Source: Amycolatopsis nalaikhensis
Lineage (GTDB): Bacteria; Actinomycetota; Actinomycetes; Mycobacteriales; Pseudonocardiaceae
Assembly (NCBI RefSeq): GCF_030264295.1
Contig: NZ_CP127173.1
Span: 5,339,501 to 5,403,500, forward strand
Length of the DNA stretch: 64,000 bases
Direction of reading: 5' to 3'
The notes under the pieces were generated by a model. It saw only the letters and a list, made by a program, of their open reading frames with translations. It was not told the origin of the DNA and made no database searches. A program made the translations under genes and the position numbers. Shown here one piece after another: positions 26,807 to 35,190 of this stretch; position 1 is the first letter of the stretch, and each line of letters opens with the position of its first letter.

Positions 26807-27078
26807 GTGACCATCATCCACAACGAGGGCCGGGACCCGATCATCCAGATCGCGAACGAGTTCACGGTGATCCAGGTCAGCTACACCAGCACCGGCCAGC
26901 GTGAACGCCTCCTCATCAACTCCCCCCGGCTCGGGTTCCAGACCCTGCTCGACCCGCTGCAGCTGGAAAGCCTCACCTGGCAGCCACCCGAAATGTTCTC
27001 GAAGCTGCTCGACACCCCGTACGGCCCCGGGACGAGCTCAACGCGCGCCCCCTGTCGGCTCTGTTCGGAAAGGACTGA
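26807..27078 (+). pseudogene. small conserved protein of the dioxygenase operon, one-base frameshift
   Basis: From a GTG with GGAGGC upstream the frame reads MTIIHNEGRDPIIQIANEF and continues to LDTPYGPG, then shifts. Adding one G to the GGG at 27029-27031 lets it continue DELNARPLSALFGKD and stop at 27078, 5 bases before the next ATG, giving about 90 residues. Proteins like this sit between the beta subunit and diol dehydrogenase in actinobacterial aromatic clusters and are sometimes labelled dihydrodiol dehydrogenase, but no catalytic motif is visible. I do not know its function. Confidence 0.6.
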
Positions 27079-27083
27079 TTCCC

Positions 27084-27899
27084 ATGGGTTTCCTGGACGG
27101 GAAGGTCGCACTGGTCACTGGTGGGGGATCGGGCATCGGCCGCGCCGTGGTCGACCTCTACGTGCAAGAGGGGGCGAAGGTCGGCATCCTCGAGATCTCG
27201 CCGGAGAAGGCGCGGGACCTGCAGGAGAAATTGCCCGCGGACGCTGTGGTCGTGACGCAGGGCGACGCGACTTCCATGTGGGACAACGAACGTGCCGTCG
27301 CGGATGTGACGGAAGCGTTCGGCTCGCTGACCACCGTGGTCTGCGCGGTCGGGGTGTTCGACTACTTCACCGAGATCCCGCAGCTGCCGAAGGACAAGAT
27401 CGGCGAGGCGTTCGACCAGCTCTTCGCTGTCAACGTGAAGAGCAATCTGCTCACCGTGAAGGCGGCGCTGGATCAGCTGATCGAGAACCGCGGGCAGATC
27501 ATCCTCACCATTTCCAACGCCGGGTTCTACCCCGGTGGCGGCGGTCCGCTCTACGTGTCGTCGAAGTTCGCCGTCCGCGGTCTGGTGACCGAGCTGGCGT
27601 ACGAACTTTCACCGCACGTGCGAGTCAACGGCGTGGCTCCCGGCGGCACGATCACGGACTTGCGGGGGATTCCCGCACTGGCCAACGAAGCTCAGTCCCT
27701 CAAGGAAGTCCCGGACATCGAAGGGCTGATCAAGGGGATCAACCCCCTGGGAGTCGTCGCCCAGCCGGAGGACCACTCCTGGGCGTACGCGTTCCTCGCC
27801 GCGAAGGAACGCGTGCCCGCGGTGACCGGCACGATCATCCACAGCGACGGCGGACTGGGCGTGCGCGGGCTGACGCGCATGGCAGGGCTCGAGCCCTGA
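27084..27899 (+). CDS. cis-dihydrodiol dehydrogenase (SDR family)
   Basis: 271 residues. NAD-binding TGGGSGIG is at 12-19 and the catalytic Ser144, Tyr157 and Lys161 (YVSSK) are all present. ISNAGFYPGGGGPLYVSSK is typical of BphB-type cis-2,3-dihydrodiol dehydrogenases, as are the length and the position after the dioxygenase. It oxidises the cis-diol made by the Rieske enzyme to a catechol with NAD+. The upstream in-frame extension to 26901 overlaps the small gene and is not used. Confidence 0.9.
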   Translation: MGFLDGKVALVTGGGSGIGRAVVDLYVQEGAKVGILEISPEKARDLQEKLPADAVVVTQGDATSMWDNERAVADVTEAFGSLTTVVCAVGVFDYFTEIPQLPKDKIGEAFDQLFAVNVKSNLLTVKAALDQLIENRGQIILTISNAGFYPGGGGPLYVSSKFAVRGLVTELAYELSPHVRVNGVAPGGTITDLRGIPALANEAQSLKEVPDIEGLIKGINPLGVVAQPEDHSWAYAFLAAKERVPAVTGTIIHSDGGLGVRGLTRMAGLEP

Positions 27900-27918
27900 T
27901 CCGCCGCCGCACCAAGCG

Positions 27919-27959
27919 GGGAGACGGCCTCGGAAACCCCGAGCTCCGGGGTCGTCTCC
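27919..27959 (+). terminator. hairpin after the diol dehydrogenase gene
   Basis: GGAGACG pairs with CGTCTCC and inner CTCGG with CCGAG, followed by TTTCC. It lies between the dehydrogenase and the rubredoxin gene, so it may reduce expression of the electron-transfer and lower-pathway genes relative to the oxygenase. Confidence 0.45.
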
Positions 27960-27984
27960 TTTCCACCCTCGAAAGGAGGCGTCG

Positions 27985-28242
27985 ATGAAGACGCTGGTGG
28001 CTACCGAAGAAACGCAGGCCGATCCGGCCACCGCGCTCTGGATCTGTGATGTCTGCCAGGACGTGTACGACCCCCGCCTCGGCGACCCGGAAGGCGGGAT
28101 CGAGCCCGGCACGCCGTTCGCCGACATTCCGGACGACTGGGTCTGCCCGGTGTGCGGGGCGCGCAAGAAGGAGTTCCGGATGCTCGCGCCGGGCGACGAG
28201 TACGACGTCGAGGACGACGCTTACGCGGGAGCGCAGGGGTGA
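27985..28242 (+). CDS. rubredoxin
   Basis: 85 residues with the two iron-binding knuckles Cys21-x2-Cys24 (CDVC) and Cys54-x2-Cys57 (CPVC), plus an acidic tail. It carries one Fe(Cys)4 and transfers single electrons. An AAAGGAGG site precedes the ATG, and the stop overlaps the GTG of the fused ETF gene. In this operon it is the only small iron-sulfur-type carrier, so it may feed the Rieske oxygenase, which is unusual. Confidence 0.93.
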   Translation: MKTLVATEETQADPATALWICDVCQDVYDPRLGDPEGGIEPGTPFADIPDDWVCPVCGARKKEFRMLAPGDEYDVEDDAYAGAQG

Positions 28243-30026
28243 ACACGCCGGGCCGCGTCCTCGTCTGCCTCAAGCAGGTCCCGGTGCCGGGGCGGGGCGT
28301 CTTCGACGAACGCACGAAACGGATCCGCCGGGACGACGACCAGGTCGTCACCAACCCGCCGGACCTGCACGCGCTGGAGCAGGCGCTGGCCCTGCGGGCG
28401 GCGACCGGCTGGGAGGTGGTGGCCGTGACGATGGGGCCGCCGGCCGCCGCGTCGACCCTGCTCGACGCGCTCAGCCGGGGCGCCGACCGGGCCGTGCACC
28501 TGGTCGACCGCCGCTTCGCCGGCGCCGACACGCTGGCGACGGCCCGCACGCTCGCCCGGCTCGTCGAACGGGAGCGTCCGGACCTGGTCCTCACCGGCCG
28601 GTGGACGCTCGATGGCGGCACCGCCCAGGTCGGCCCCCAGCTCGCGGAACTGGCCGGGCTCCGGCAACTGACGCAGGCCACGAACCTGCGGATCGGCGAC
28701 GGTGTGCTCGCCGCGGACGTCGAGACCGACGTCGGCCGCGAAGCCTGGACGGTCGCGTTGCCCGCGGTGGTCGCCGTCGGGCGGGGTACCGAACCACCGT
28801 GGGTGACCGAGGCCAACCCCTCGGCCGTCGAAACGATCACCGCCGAGGACCTCGGGGGCGGACCGCGGGACTTCGGCACCCGTGGTTCACCGACCTTCGT
28901 GGCCGAGATCCGGCACGACGTCCGCGAACGCCGGGCCGAATACGTCGGGGCCGGGTTCGACACCGCGGAGCTGCTGGAGGCGGCCTTCGCGCCGCTCGAG
29001 TCCGAGGCCGAGGTGGTCGTGCCCGCCCCGTCGCGCGAGATCTGGACGGTCGCCGAGCCGCTGCCCGGCGGTGGTCTCCACCCGACGAGTCTCGAGGCGC
29101 TCGCCTGCGCCCGCTCGGTCGCAGGCGAGCTGCAGGCCACGATCGTGGCGGTGCTGCCGTGTGACCAGCCGCACGACCTCCCGCGCGTGCTCTACGCGCA
29201 CGGGGCCGACCGGGTGCTGGTACTGCGGGGCACCGAGCCGGCGGACTACCGCACGGATCTGTTCACCCATGCACTGAGCACGGCGATCGCCGCGCATACG
29301 CCGTTCGCTGTGATCGCGCCCTTCAGCGCCCGTGGCCGCGACTACGCCCCGCGCGTCGCGGCTCGGCTCGGGCTCGGTCTGACCGGGGACTTCACCGCCC
29401 TGGAAGTCCGTGACGCGGACACCGACGAGCCCGACCTGCTCTGGCTCAAGCCAGCACTGTCGGCGGACGTGGTCGCGCCGGTGATCGCGCACTCCACGCC
29501 GTCGATGGGCACGTTGCGGCCCGGTTCCTTCACCGCGCGAGCGGTTCGCGACCAGCGGGAGCCGGACGTCGAGTTCGCCGGTGGCACCGCGGGCGGTGAC
29601 GCTTCGTGCACTGCGGTCGAGCGCCGGATCGAACGTCCGGACGGTCCGCGGCTCGCCGCGGCCCGGCTGGTCATCGGGCTCGGGCCGGGCCTGGGCACCG
29701 GGGCCCGCCGCGTCGCCGAACGCGTCGCCGAGACACCGGGCATCGCGCTCGTCGCGACGTCGGCCGCGGTCGCCGCGGGGGAGGCGCCCCCGCAGCTCGA
29801 GATCGGGCCACTGAGCCGCAGCATCGCGCCCGCGGTCTACCTCGGGTTCGGGCGGCACGACCTCGGCACGCTCCAGGCGGTCAAGGCCGCCGGCCGGATC
29901 GTCGTCGTCGACCCGGGCGCCTGGCTCGACGCCTTCACCGGTCTTGTCGACACCGTCGTCACCGCGAACGTCGAGGGGGTCCTCTTGGACCTGCTGCTCG
30001 CGACGGCGGGTGCGGTCGCAAGCTGA
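28239..30026 (+). CDS. electron transfer flavoprotein, beta and alpha halves fused
   Basis: 595 residues from a GTG overlapping the rubredoxin stop. Residues 1-about 250 resemble ETF-beta (VLVCLKQVPVPG near the N-terminus; DGGTAQVGPQLAELAGL). Residues about 275-595 resemble ETF-alpha (domain I with SLEALACARSVAGELQ; GRDYAPRVAARLGLGLTGD). The C-terminal FAD domain is divergent: the usual QVGQTG loop is not seen, the region reading PPQLEIGPLSRSIAP. It may shuttle electrons between a dehydrogenase and rubredoxin or the oxygenase; FAD binding needs testing. Confidence 0.82.
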   Translation: MNTPGRVLVCLKQVPVPGRGVFDERTKRIRRDDDQVVTNPPDLHALEQALALRAATGWEVVAVTMGPPAAASTLLDALSRGADRAVHLVDRRFAGADTLATARTLARLVERERPDLVLTGRWTLDGGTAQVGPQLAELAGLRQLTQATNLRIGDGVLAADVETDVGREAWTVALPAVVAVGRGTEPPWVTEANPSAVETITAEDLGGGPRDFGTRGSPTFVAEIRHDVRERRAEYVGAGFDTAELLEAAFAPLESEAEVVVPAPSREIWTVAEPLPGGGLHPTSLEALACARSVAGELQATIVAVLPCDQPHDLPRVLYAHGADRVLVLRGTEPADYRTDLFTHALSTAIAAHTPFAVIAPFSARGRDYAPRVAARLGLGLTGDFTALEVRDADTDEPDLLWLKPALSADVVAPVIAHSTPSMGTLRPGSFTARAVRDQREPDVEFAGGTAGGDASCTAVERRIERPDGPRLAAARLVIGLGPGLGTGARRVAERVAETPGIALVATSAAVAAGEAPPQLEIGPLSRSIAPAVYLGFGRHDLGTLQAVKAAGRIVVVDPGAWLDAFTGLVDTVVTANVEGVLLDLLLATAGAVAS

Positions 30027-30050
30027 GCACCGGAATCCCAAGGAGGACCC

Positions 30051-30614
30051 ATGAGTACCGCCGCGCCGGCGGCGAGCGTCGACCCTCGGCGGTTTCGCGA
30101 CGCCATGGGCCGGTTCGCCACCGGCATCACGATCATCAGCACACCGACCCCGGCGGGACCGCACCACATGACCGCGAACGGCTTCATGTCGGTGTCCCTC
30201 GAGCCCGCCCTCGTCGTGGTGTCCATCGCGCACCGCGCCAAGATGCACGACTTCCTCCTGGCCAGCGGCGTCTACGGCGTCAGCGTCCTCGCTGCGGACC
30301 AGGAACCCGTCAGCAAGCACTTCAGCGGCCGTCCGGACCCGGATCTGCGCCCGCGGATCGACGACCACAGCGGGGTTCCCCTCGTGGCCGGGGCGCTGGC
30401 GCAGGTGGCCGCGGAGATCGTCGAGGCCCACCCCGCCGGTGACCACACGCTGTTCGTCGGTGAGGTGCGCTACCTCGCCGACGCCCCGGGCGAGCCGCTG
30501 GTGTTCCACGCCGGCCGGTATCGCCACCTGCTCAGTCCCGCGGCGGACTCGGAGTACTCCGACGCCTGGTCCGGCTTCTGCCTGGATCCGTTCGGTCCCT
30601 CTTCCGGCGCCTGA
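30051..30614 (+). CDS. flavin reductase (HpaC-like FMN-binding split barrel)
   Basis: 187 residues with the family signature RFRDAMGRFATGITII near the N-terminus, then TANGFMSVSLEPALVVVSI and a GRYRHL segment near the C-terminus. It reduces FAD or FMN with NAD(P)H and hands free reduced flavin to a two-component monooxygenase. The obvious partner is the HpaB-type oxygenase at 19878-21356 in the opposite operon. AAGGAGG precedes the ATG. Confidence 0.87.
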   Translation: MSTAAPAASVDPRRFRDAMGRFATGITIISTPTPAGPHHMTANGFMSVSLEPALVVVSIAHRAKMHDFLLASGVYGVSVLAADQEPVSKHFSGRPDPDLRPRIDDHSGVPLVAGALAQVAAEIVEAHPAGDHTLFVGEVRYLADAPGEPLVFHAGRYRHLLSPAADSEYSDAWSGFCLDPFGPSSGA

Positions 30615-30649
30615 ATTCGGAGGTAACCCATGCCTGCACGCCCCATCCG

Positions 30650-31457
30650 GTGGCTGCCGTGAACACTGCCGTCCGCGAAGCCGCGGAGCTGCTGCGGAAC
30701 GCCGCCGACGCCGGCAAACCGTGCCCGCCGATCCGCGATCTGTTCACCTTCGGCGACATCGAGGCGGCCTACGCGGTGCAACGGCTGAGCACCGAGCGCG
30801 CGCTGGCCGCGGGACGGCGGCTGGCCGGCCGCAAGATCGGCCTGACCTCGCCCCGCGGTCCAGCGCCAGCTGGGTGTAGCTCAGCCCGATTTCGGTGCGC
30901 TCTTCGCCGACATGACCGTGGCCGACGGCGGCACCGTGCCCGCCCGCCGGCTGCTGCAGCCCAAGGTCGAGGCCGAGGTCGCGCTCGTGCTGGCCGACGA
31001 CCTGCCGGATCCGGACTGCACCGCGGCGGACGTGGTGCTCGCCACCGGTTTCGCGGTGCCCGCCTTGGAGATCGTGGACAGCCGGATCACCGACTGGGAC
31101 ATTTCCATTGTGGACACGGTCGCGGACAATGCGTCGTCGGGCCTGTTCGTGCTCGGCAGCACCCGGGTGCCGCTCGACCGCGTGGACCTGAGAACCGTAC
31201 AGATGACGTTGTCCCGCAACGGTTCGGTGGTTTCGAAGGGCAGCGGTGCGGACTGCCTCGGCAGTCCGCTCGCCGCCGCGCGGTGGCTGGCGTCCACATT
31301 GGCTCGCCGGGGCGATCCTCTGCGGGCGGGGGATGTCGTGCTGACCGGCGCACTCGGACCGATGGTCCCCGTCGCGCCGGGAGACGTCTTCCTCGGCGAA
31401 ATCTCCGGCCTCGGTTCGGTGCGGGTCGGCTTCGCGACAGAAGGAGAATCGCGGTGA
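30650..31457 (+). pseudogene. mhpD: 2-hydroxypenta-2,4-dienoate hydratase (MhpD), one-base frameshift
   Basis: The N-terminal part (NTAVREAAELL to AGRKIGLTSP) and the C-terminal part (MTVADGGTVPARRLLQPKVE to GSVRVGFATEGESR) are in different frames. Removing one C of the CCCC at 30851-30854 joins them through AVQRQLGVAQPDFGALFAD, giving about 268 residues, the MhpD length. It hydrates the dienoate to 4-hydroxy-2-oxovalerate. The start is also uncertain: GGAGG serves an ATG at 30630 one base out of frame, while GTG codons at 30650 and 30659 are in frame. The stop overlaps mhpF. Confidence 0.82.
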
Positions 31458-32395
31458 GCAAAGCGAAAGTCGCCGTCATCGGGTCGGGCAACATCGGTAC
31501 CGATCTGATGATCAAGGTGCTGCGACTGTCCGAAACCCTCGAAATCGCCGCGATGGCCGGGATCGACCCGGACTCCGACGGCCTCGCCCGGGCCCGCCGG
31601 TTGAAGGTCGCGACGACCCACGAAGGCGTCGACGGGCTCGTGCGGCTGGACGAGTTCACCGATGTCCGGTACGTCTTCGACGCGACCTCCGCCGGCGCGC
31701 ACCGCTACCACGACAAGGTGCTGCGCGAGCTCGGCCGGACCGTCATCGACCTCACTCCGGCCGCCGTGGGCCCCTACGTGGTCCCGCCGGTGAACCTGGA
31801 CGTCCACCTCGACGCACCGAACGTCAACATGGTGACCTGTGGCGGCCAGGCCACGATCCCCATCGTGGCGGCGGTCGCGGAGGTCACTCCGGTGCACTAC
31901 GGCGAGATCGTCGCCTCGATCTCGTCGCGGTCCGCCGGGCCCGGTACCCGTGCCAACATCGATGAATTCACCGAGACCACGGCCGCGGCGATCGAGCAGG
32001 TGGGCGGAGCGGCGCGTGGAAAGGCGATCATCGTGCTGAATCCCGCCGAGCCACCACTGATCATGCGCGACACGGTCTACTGTCTGGTTTCGGAGTCCGA
32101 CACCGAGGCGATCACGGCGTCGGTCGAGAGGATGGTGGGCCGGGTGCAGGCTTACGTTCCCGGCTACCGCCTCAAGCAGAAGGTGCAGTTCGACGCGGTC
32201 GCGGCGGACGACCCGCTGCGCGCGCTGGTCCCGCCCGGGGCTGCGCCGGTGAAGGTGTCGGTCTTCCTCGAGGTCGAAGGCGCCGCCCATTACCTCCCTG
32301 CCTACGCCGGGAACCTCGACATCATGACCTCGGCGGCGCTGGGCACCGCCGAACGCATCGCCGCCCGCCGCGCGGGCGAGGGGAGGGCCCGATGA
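31454..32395 (+). CDS. mhpF: acetaldehyde dehydrogenase (acylating)
   Basis: 313 residues from a GTG overlapping the mhpD stop, with AAGGAG upstream. NAD-binding GSGNIGTDL is at 10-18 and the catalytic Cys129 lies in NMVTCGGQAT. It converts acetaldehyde, CoA and NAD+ to acetyl-CoA and in this family forms a channelling complex with the aldolase encoded next (ATGA overlap). The length and motifs match MhpF/BphJ/HsaG. Confidence 0.94.
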   Translation: MSKAKVAVIGSGNIGTDLMIKVLRLSETLEIAAMAGIDPDSDGLARARRLKVATTHEGVDGLVRLDEFTDVRYVFDATSAGAHRYHDKVLRELGRTVIDLTPAAVGPYVVPPVNLDVHLDAPNVNMVTCGGQATIPIVAAVAEVTPVHYGEIVASISSRSAGPGTRANIDEFTETTAAAIEQVGGAARGKAIIVLNPAEPPLIMRDTVYCLVSESDTEAITASVERMVGRVQAYVPGYRLKQKVQFDAVAADDPLRALVPPGAAPVKVSVFLEVEGAAHYLPAYAGNLDIMTSAALGTAERIAARRAGEGRAR

Positions 32396-33405
32396 CCCGG
32401 CTGTACGTCCAGGACGTGACCCTGCGGGACGGCATGCATGCCGTCCGGCACCGCTACACCGTCGAGCAGGCCAGGGCGATCGCGTCCGCATTGGACACCG
32501 CGGGCGTCGCCGCGATCGAGATCGCGCACGGCGACGGGCTGTCCGGCTCGAGCATCAACTACGGCGTGGGCGCCCACACCGACTGGGAGTGGATCGAGGC
32601 CGTGTGCGACGTCGCGCACCGGGCCGTACCGACCACGTTGCTGCTGCCCGGCATCGGCACGCTGCACGACCTGCGGCAGGCCCACGCGCTGGGCATCCGA
32701 TCGGTGCGGATCGCCACCCACTGCACCGAAGCCGACATCTCCGCCCAGCACATCGGCGCCGCCCGCGAATTGGGCATGGACGTCGCGGGCTTCCTGATGA
32801 TGTCCCACATGGCCGAACCCGCCGAGCTGGCCCGCCAGGCGAAACTGATGGAGTCCTACGGCGCGCATTGTGTGTACGTCACCGATTCCGGCGGGCGGCT
32901 GACCATGGACGGCGTGCGCGACCGCTTCCGCGCCTACCGCGACGTCCTGGACTCCTCCACGGAACTGGGGATCCACGCCCACCACAATCTTGCTCTGGGC
33001 GTCGCGAACAGCGTGGTCGCGGTGGAGAACGGCGCGACCCGGGTGGACGCGTCCCTGGCCGGGCAGGGCGCGGGCGCCGGGAACTGCCCCCTGGAAGCCT
33101 TCATCGCGGTCGCCGATCTGCTGGGCCACGAGCACGGCTGCGACCTGTTTCCGCTGATGGACGCGGCCGACGACCTCGTGCGCCCCTTACAGGACCGTGA
33201 GGTCCGCGTGGACCGGGAAACCCTCAGCCTCGGCTACGCCGGTGTCTACTCGAGTTTCCTGCGCCATGCGGAGGCCGCCGCGACGCGGTACGGCCTCGAC
33301 ACGCGGGCGATCCTCGTGGAGGTCGGCCGCCGCGGCATGGTCGGCGGCCAGGAGGACATGATCACCGACGTCGCTCTCGACCTCGCGGCCGCCCGCCGGG
33401 GGTGA
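32392..33405 (+). CDS. mhpE: 4-hydroxy-2-oxovalerate aldolase
   Basis: 337 residues. The active-site DVTLRDGMHAVRH (Arg12, Asp13, His16, His20) and metal-binding HAHHNL region are present, with the DmpG-type C-terminal communication domain. It cleaves 4-hydroxy-2-oxovalerate to pyruvate and acetaldehyde, passing the aldehyde to MhpF. It is the last gene of the operon and converges with a membrane-protein gene one base away; no terminator hairpin is visible. Confidence 0.94.
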   Translation: MTRLYVQDVTLRDGMHAVRHRYTVEQARAIASALDTAGVAAIEIAHGDGLSGSSINYGVGAHTDWEWIEAVCDVAHRAVPTTLLLPGIGTLHDLRQAHALGIRSVRIATHCTEADISAQHIGAARELGMDVAGFLMMSHMAEPAELARQAKLMESYGAHCVYVTDSGGRLTMDGVRDRFRAYRDVLDSSTELGIHAHHNLALGVANSVVAVENGATRVDASLAGQGAGAGNCPLEAFIAVADLLGHEHGCDLFPLMDAADDLVRPLQDREVRVDRETLSLGYAGVYSSFLRHAEAAATRYGLDTRAILVEVGRRGMVGGQEDMITDVALDLAAARRG

Positions 33406-33406
33406 T

Positions 33407-34534
33407 CTAGTGTTCCCGGGCCGGGGACGTCCGGGCTTCCCGTCGGCGCCGGTTGCGTTCTTGGCGTTCCCGCTCGCGGCGGCTGTAGGTCGCGTTGCGG
33501 ACGGTTTCTTCGTCCTCGAGGCTGGAGCCGAGTGCACCGGCGACGATCCCGACCGAGCTGCACAACCACACCAGGTTCAGGTACGAACCCACCCCGACCG
33601 GGTGCCCCAGCGCCTGCGCGAAATAGCCGCTGTCGATCAGGACGGCCGCCGCGAGCAGCGCGAGCACGAACAGGATCGCGTACATGCACGCCACCCCGAT
33701 CGCCAGCGTGGTCGCGGTGGAAACGTTGTACAGCAGGGCCTTGCGTCGCTCGGCGGTCTCGGAAGGTCGGTCCCACAGGTGGTTGTACACCGTCAGCCAC
33801 ACCGTCATGACCAGGACGGTGACCACCGTGATCCCCGCCAGCCGCAGCGGCGACAGCGCGTCCGCGAGCTTCCAGAACGAACTGGTGATGATGCCGTAGG
33901 CGGCAGTCCCCGCCGCGGCCGCGGTGGCGCCCGCGAGGTGCGGGACGAGCCCCCACGGACGGTTGTCCCGGACCATTCCGGCCAGCAGCCGCAGCCGGCC
34001 ACGCAGCCCTACCAGAGCGAGGTGAGTCGCGGCCGACTGGCGTCCGGCGGACATGCGCTGGGTCGGGGCCAGCGCCTCACGCAACCGTGCCATCGGTCCT
34101 CGGTCACGATGGTCTCCGTCGATTCCGAGCCGCCGGGACACCAGCTGCCGCACCACGCGGACCAGCAACGCCCGTGCCCGGTGCCGCACCAGGACGGCAC
34201 CGAGGGCGGGCAGCGAGATCATCGCGACCCCGTGTTCGACATCGACCCCCGCGACGACGGGCTTCGTCCCCGCGCGTCGGGGCAGATCGGTGACCAGGAC
34301 CAGCAGGTCCCAGCCCCGGTCCCGCCGGTGCCGCTGCGCCAGCGTGCGCATCGGGATGTCCCCGTCTTCGTCCAGCGGCAGCTGATCGACCTCGTGCTCC
34401 ACCCGCCACCGAGTCTGCCCGCTCACCCGGGCGGCGAAGATTCCGGGCAGATCGTCGGCGATCGTCGTGATCACCTGTTCCGGCAGTCCTTCGTCGGCCA
34501 GCACTCCGACGGCCACCTGGCGTGGCGCGTTCAT
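33407..34534 (-). CDS. membrane protein of unknown function
   Basis: 375 residues. The N-terminal 190 residues are soluble, with a VAVGVLADEGLPEQVI start and a DLLVLVTDLPRR strand. Hydrophobic segments follow at about 198-220, 226-250, 284-310 and 320-345, then an Arg/Glu-rich tail. No family is recognised. The ATG overlaps the stop of the next upstream gene (ATGA), so the two form a unit transcribed toward mhpE. Confidence 0.7.
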   Translation of the reverse strand: MNAPRQVAVGVLADEGLPEQVITTIADDLPGIFAARVSGQTRWRVEHEVDQLPLDEDGDIPMRTLAQRHRRDRGWDLLVLVTDLPRRAGTKPVVAGVDVEHGVAMISLPALGAVLVRHRARALLVRVVRQLVSRRLGIDGDHRDRGPMARLREALAPTQRMSAGRQSAATHLALVGLRGRLRLLAGMVRDNRPWGLVPHLAGATAAAAGTAAYGIITSSFWKLADALSPLRLAGITVVTVLVMTVWLTVYNHLWDRPSETAERRKALLYNVSTATTLAIGVACMYAILFVLALLAAAVLIDSGYFAQALGHPVGVGSYLNLVWLCSSVGIVAGALGSSLEDEETVRNATYSRRERERQERNRRRREARTSPAREH

Positions 34535-34974
34535 GTGGTTTCACCTCGTTCGTCGGCAGCCGCCGGTTTCCCCGAGGGGTACCGGCCAAACCACCCGGCC
34601 CGGTACCGAGCCCGGCTACCGGGGGCCAACAGGCGGGTCAGAGCGGAGGAGCCGGACGCCGGGAGTCGCCACGAGGTAGGCCGTGCCGGTGGCGTGCCCC
34701 GCCTCTCCCGGCGTGCCCGCGCGACCAGAACCAGCAGCCAGATCACCCCGATCGCCGCTTCAGGCCCTGCCCACTTATACAGCCCGACCTTGGTGCTGGT
34801 CGGCAGGCGACGCACCAGGTAGGCGAGGACGAGCCGGGCGGCCAGGACGAAGTGATCGCGAGTGCTCCGCACGAACTGGAGCCAGCCGGCGCGGTCCACC
34901 TCACGCGGTGAGTGCTGGGGAGCGAGTGGGAAGCGGTCGTCGAGGAGTGCCTGCAGTGGGTCTGAAGGCTCCAC
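34531..34974 (-). CDS. small membrane protein, first gene of a two-gene unit
   Basis: 147 residues from a GTG at 34974. The frame is open further upstream, so the start is uncertain; this one gives VEPSDPLQALLDDRFPLAP. Two hydrophobic stretches lie at about 50-65 and 73-92, and the tail is Arg/Ser-rich. The stop overlaps the next ATG. No ribosome site is obvious. Function is unknown. Confidence 0.5.
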   Translation of the reverse strand: MEPSDPLQALLDDRFPLAPQHSPREVDRAGWLQFVRSTRDHFVLAARLVLAYLVRRLPTSTKVGLYKWAGPEAAIGVIWLLVLVARARRERRGTPPARPTSWRLPASGSSALTRLLAPGSRARYRAGWFGRYPSGKPAAADERGETT

Positions 34975-35070
34975 GGTGCGAGGCGTGTCGGGGCAGCCAC
35001 CGCGTTGGCTGGTTGTCGTGGATTTTGAAGTTGTCCAGCTCAGCTGGGCAGTCTGCTGCCCAGAGTCGGC

Positions 35071-35114
35071 TTGACAGAAGCTGCTTCCATCTCGCAGTAT
35101 TCGAACAAGTGTTC
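35071..35114 (+). promoter_or_regulatory. SOS-controlled promoter: TTGACA, CAGTAT and a LexA box
   Basis: TTGACA at 35071-35076, an 18-base spacer, and CAGTAT at 35095-35100 form a recognisable promoter. Immediately downstream, at the expected start of transcription, is TCGAACAAGTGTTC (35101-35114), a LexA-box match to the actinobacterial consensus CGAAC-N4-GTTC. It lies 77 bases before the best start of the ImuA'-like gene. Confidence 0.78.
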
Positions 35115-35190
35115 TATGAGTGGTCGGGTTCGCTCGTGGCTTCCTCGCGCGGGTGTCTCCGGTGCGTGTTCGTGGTGCTGGAGGTGCGCG

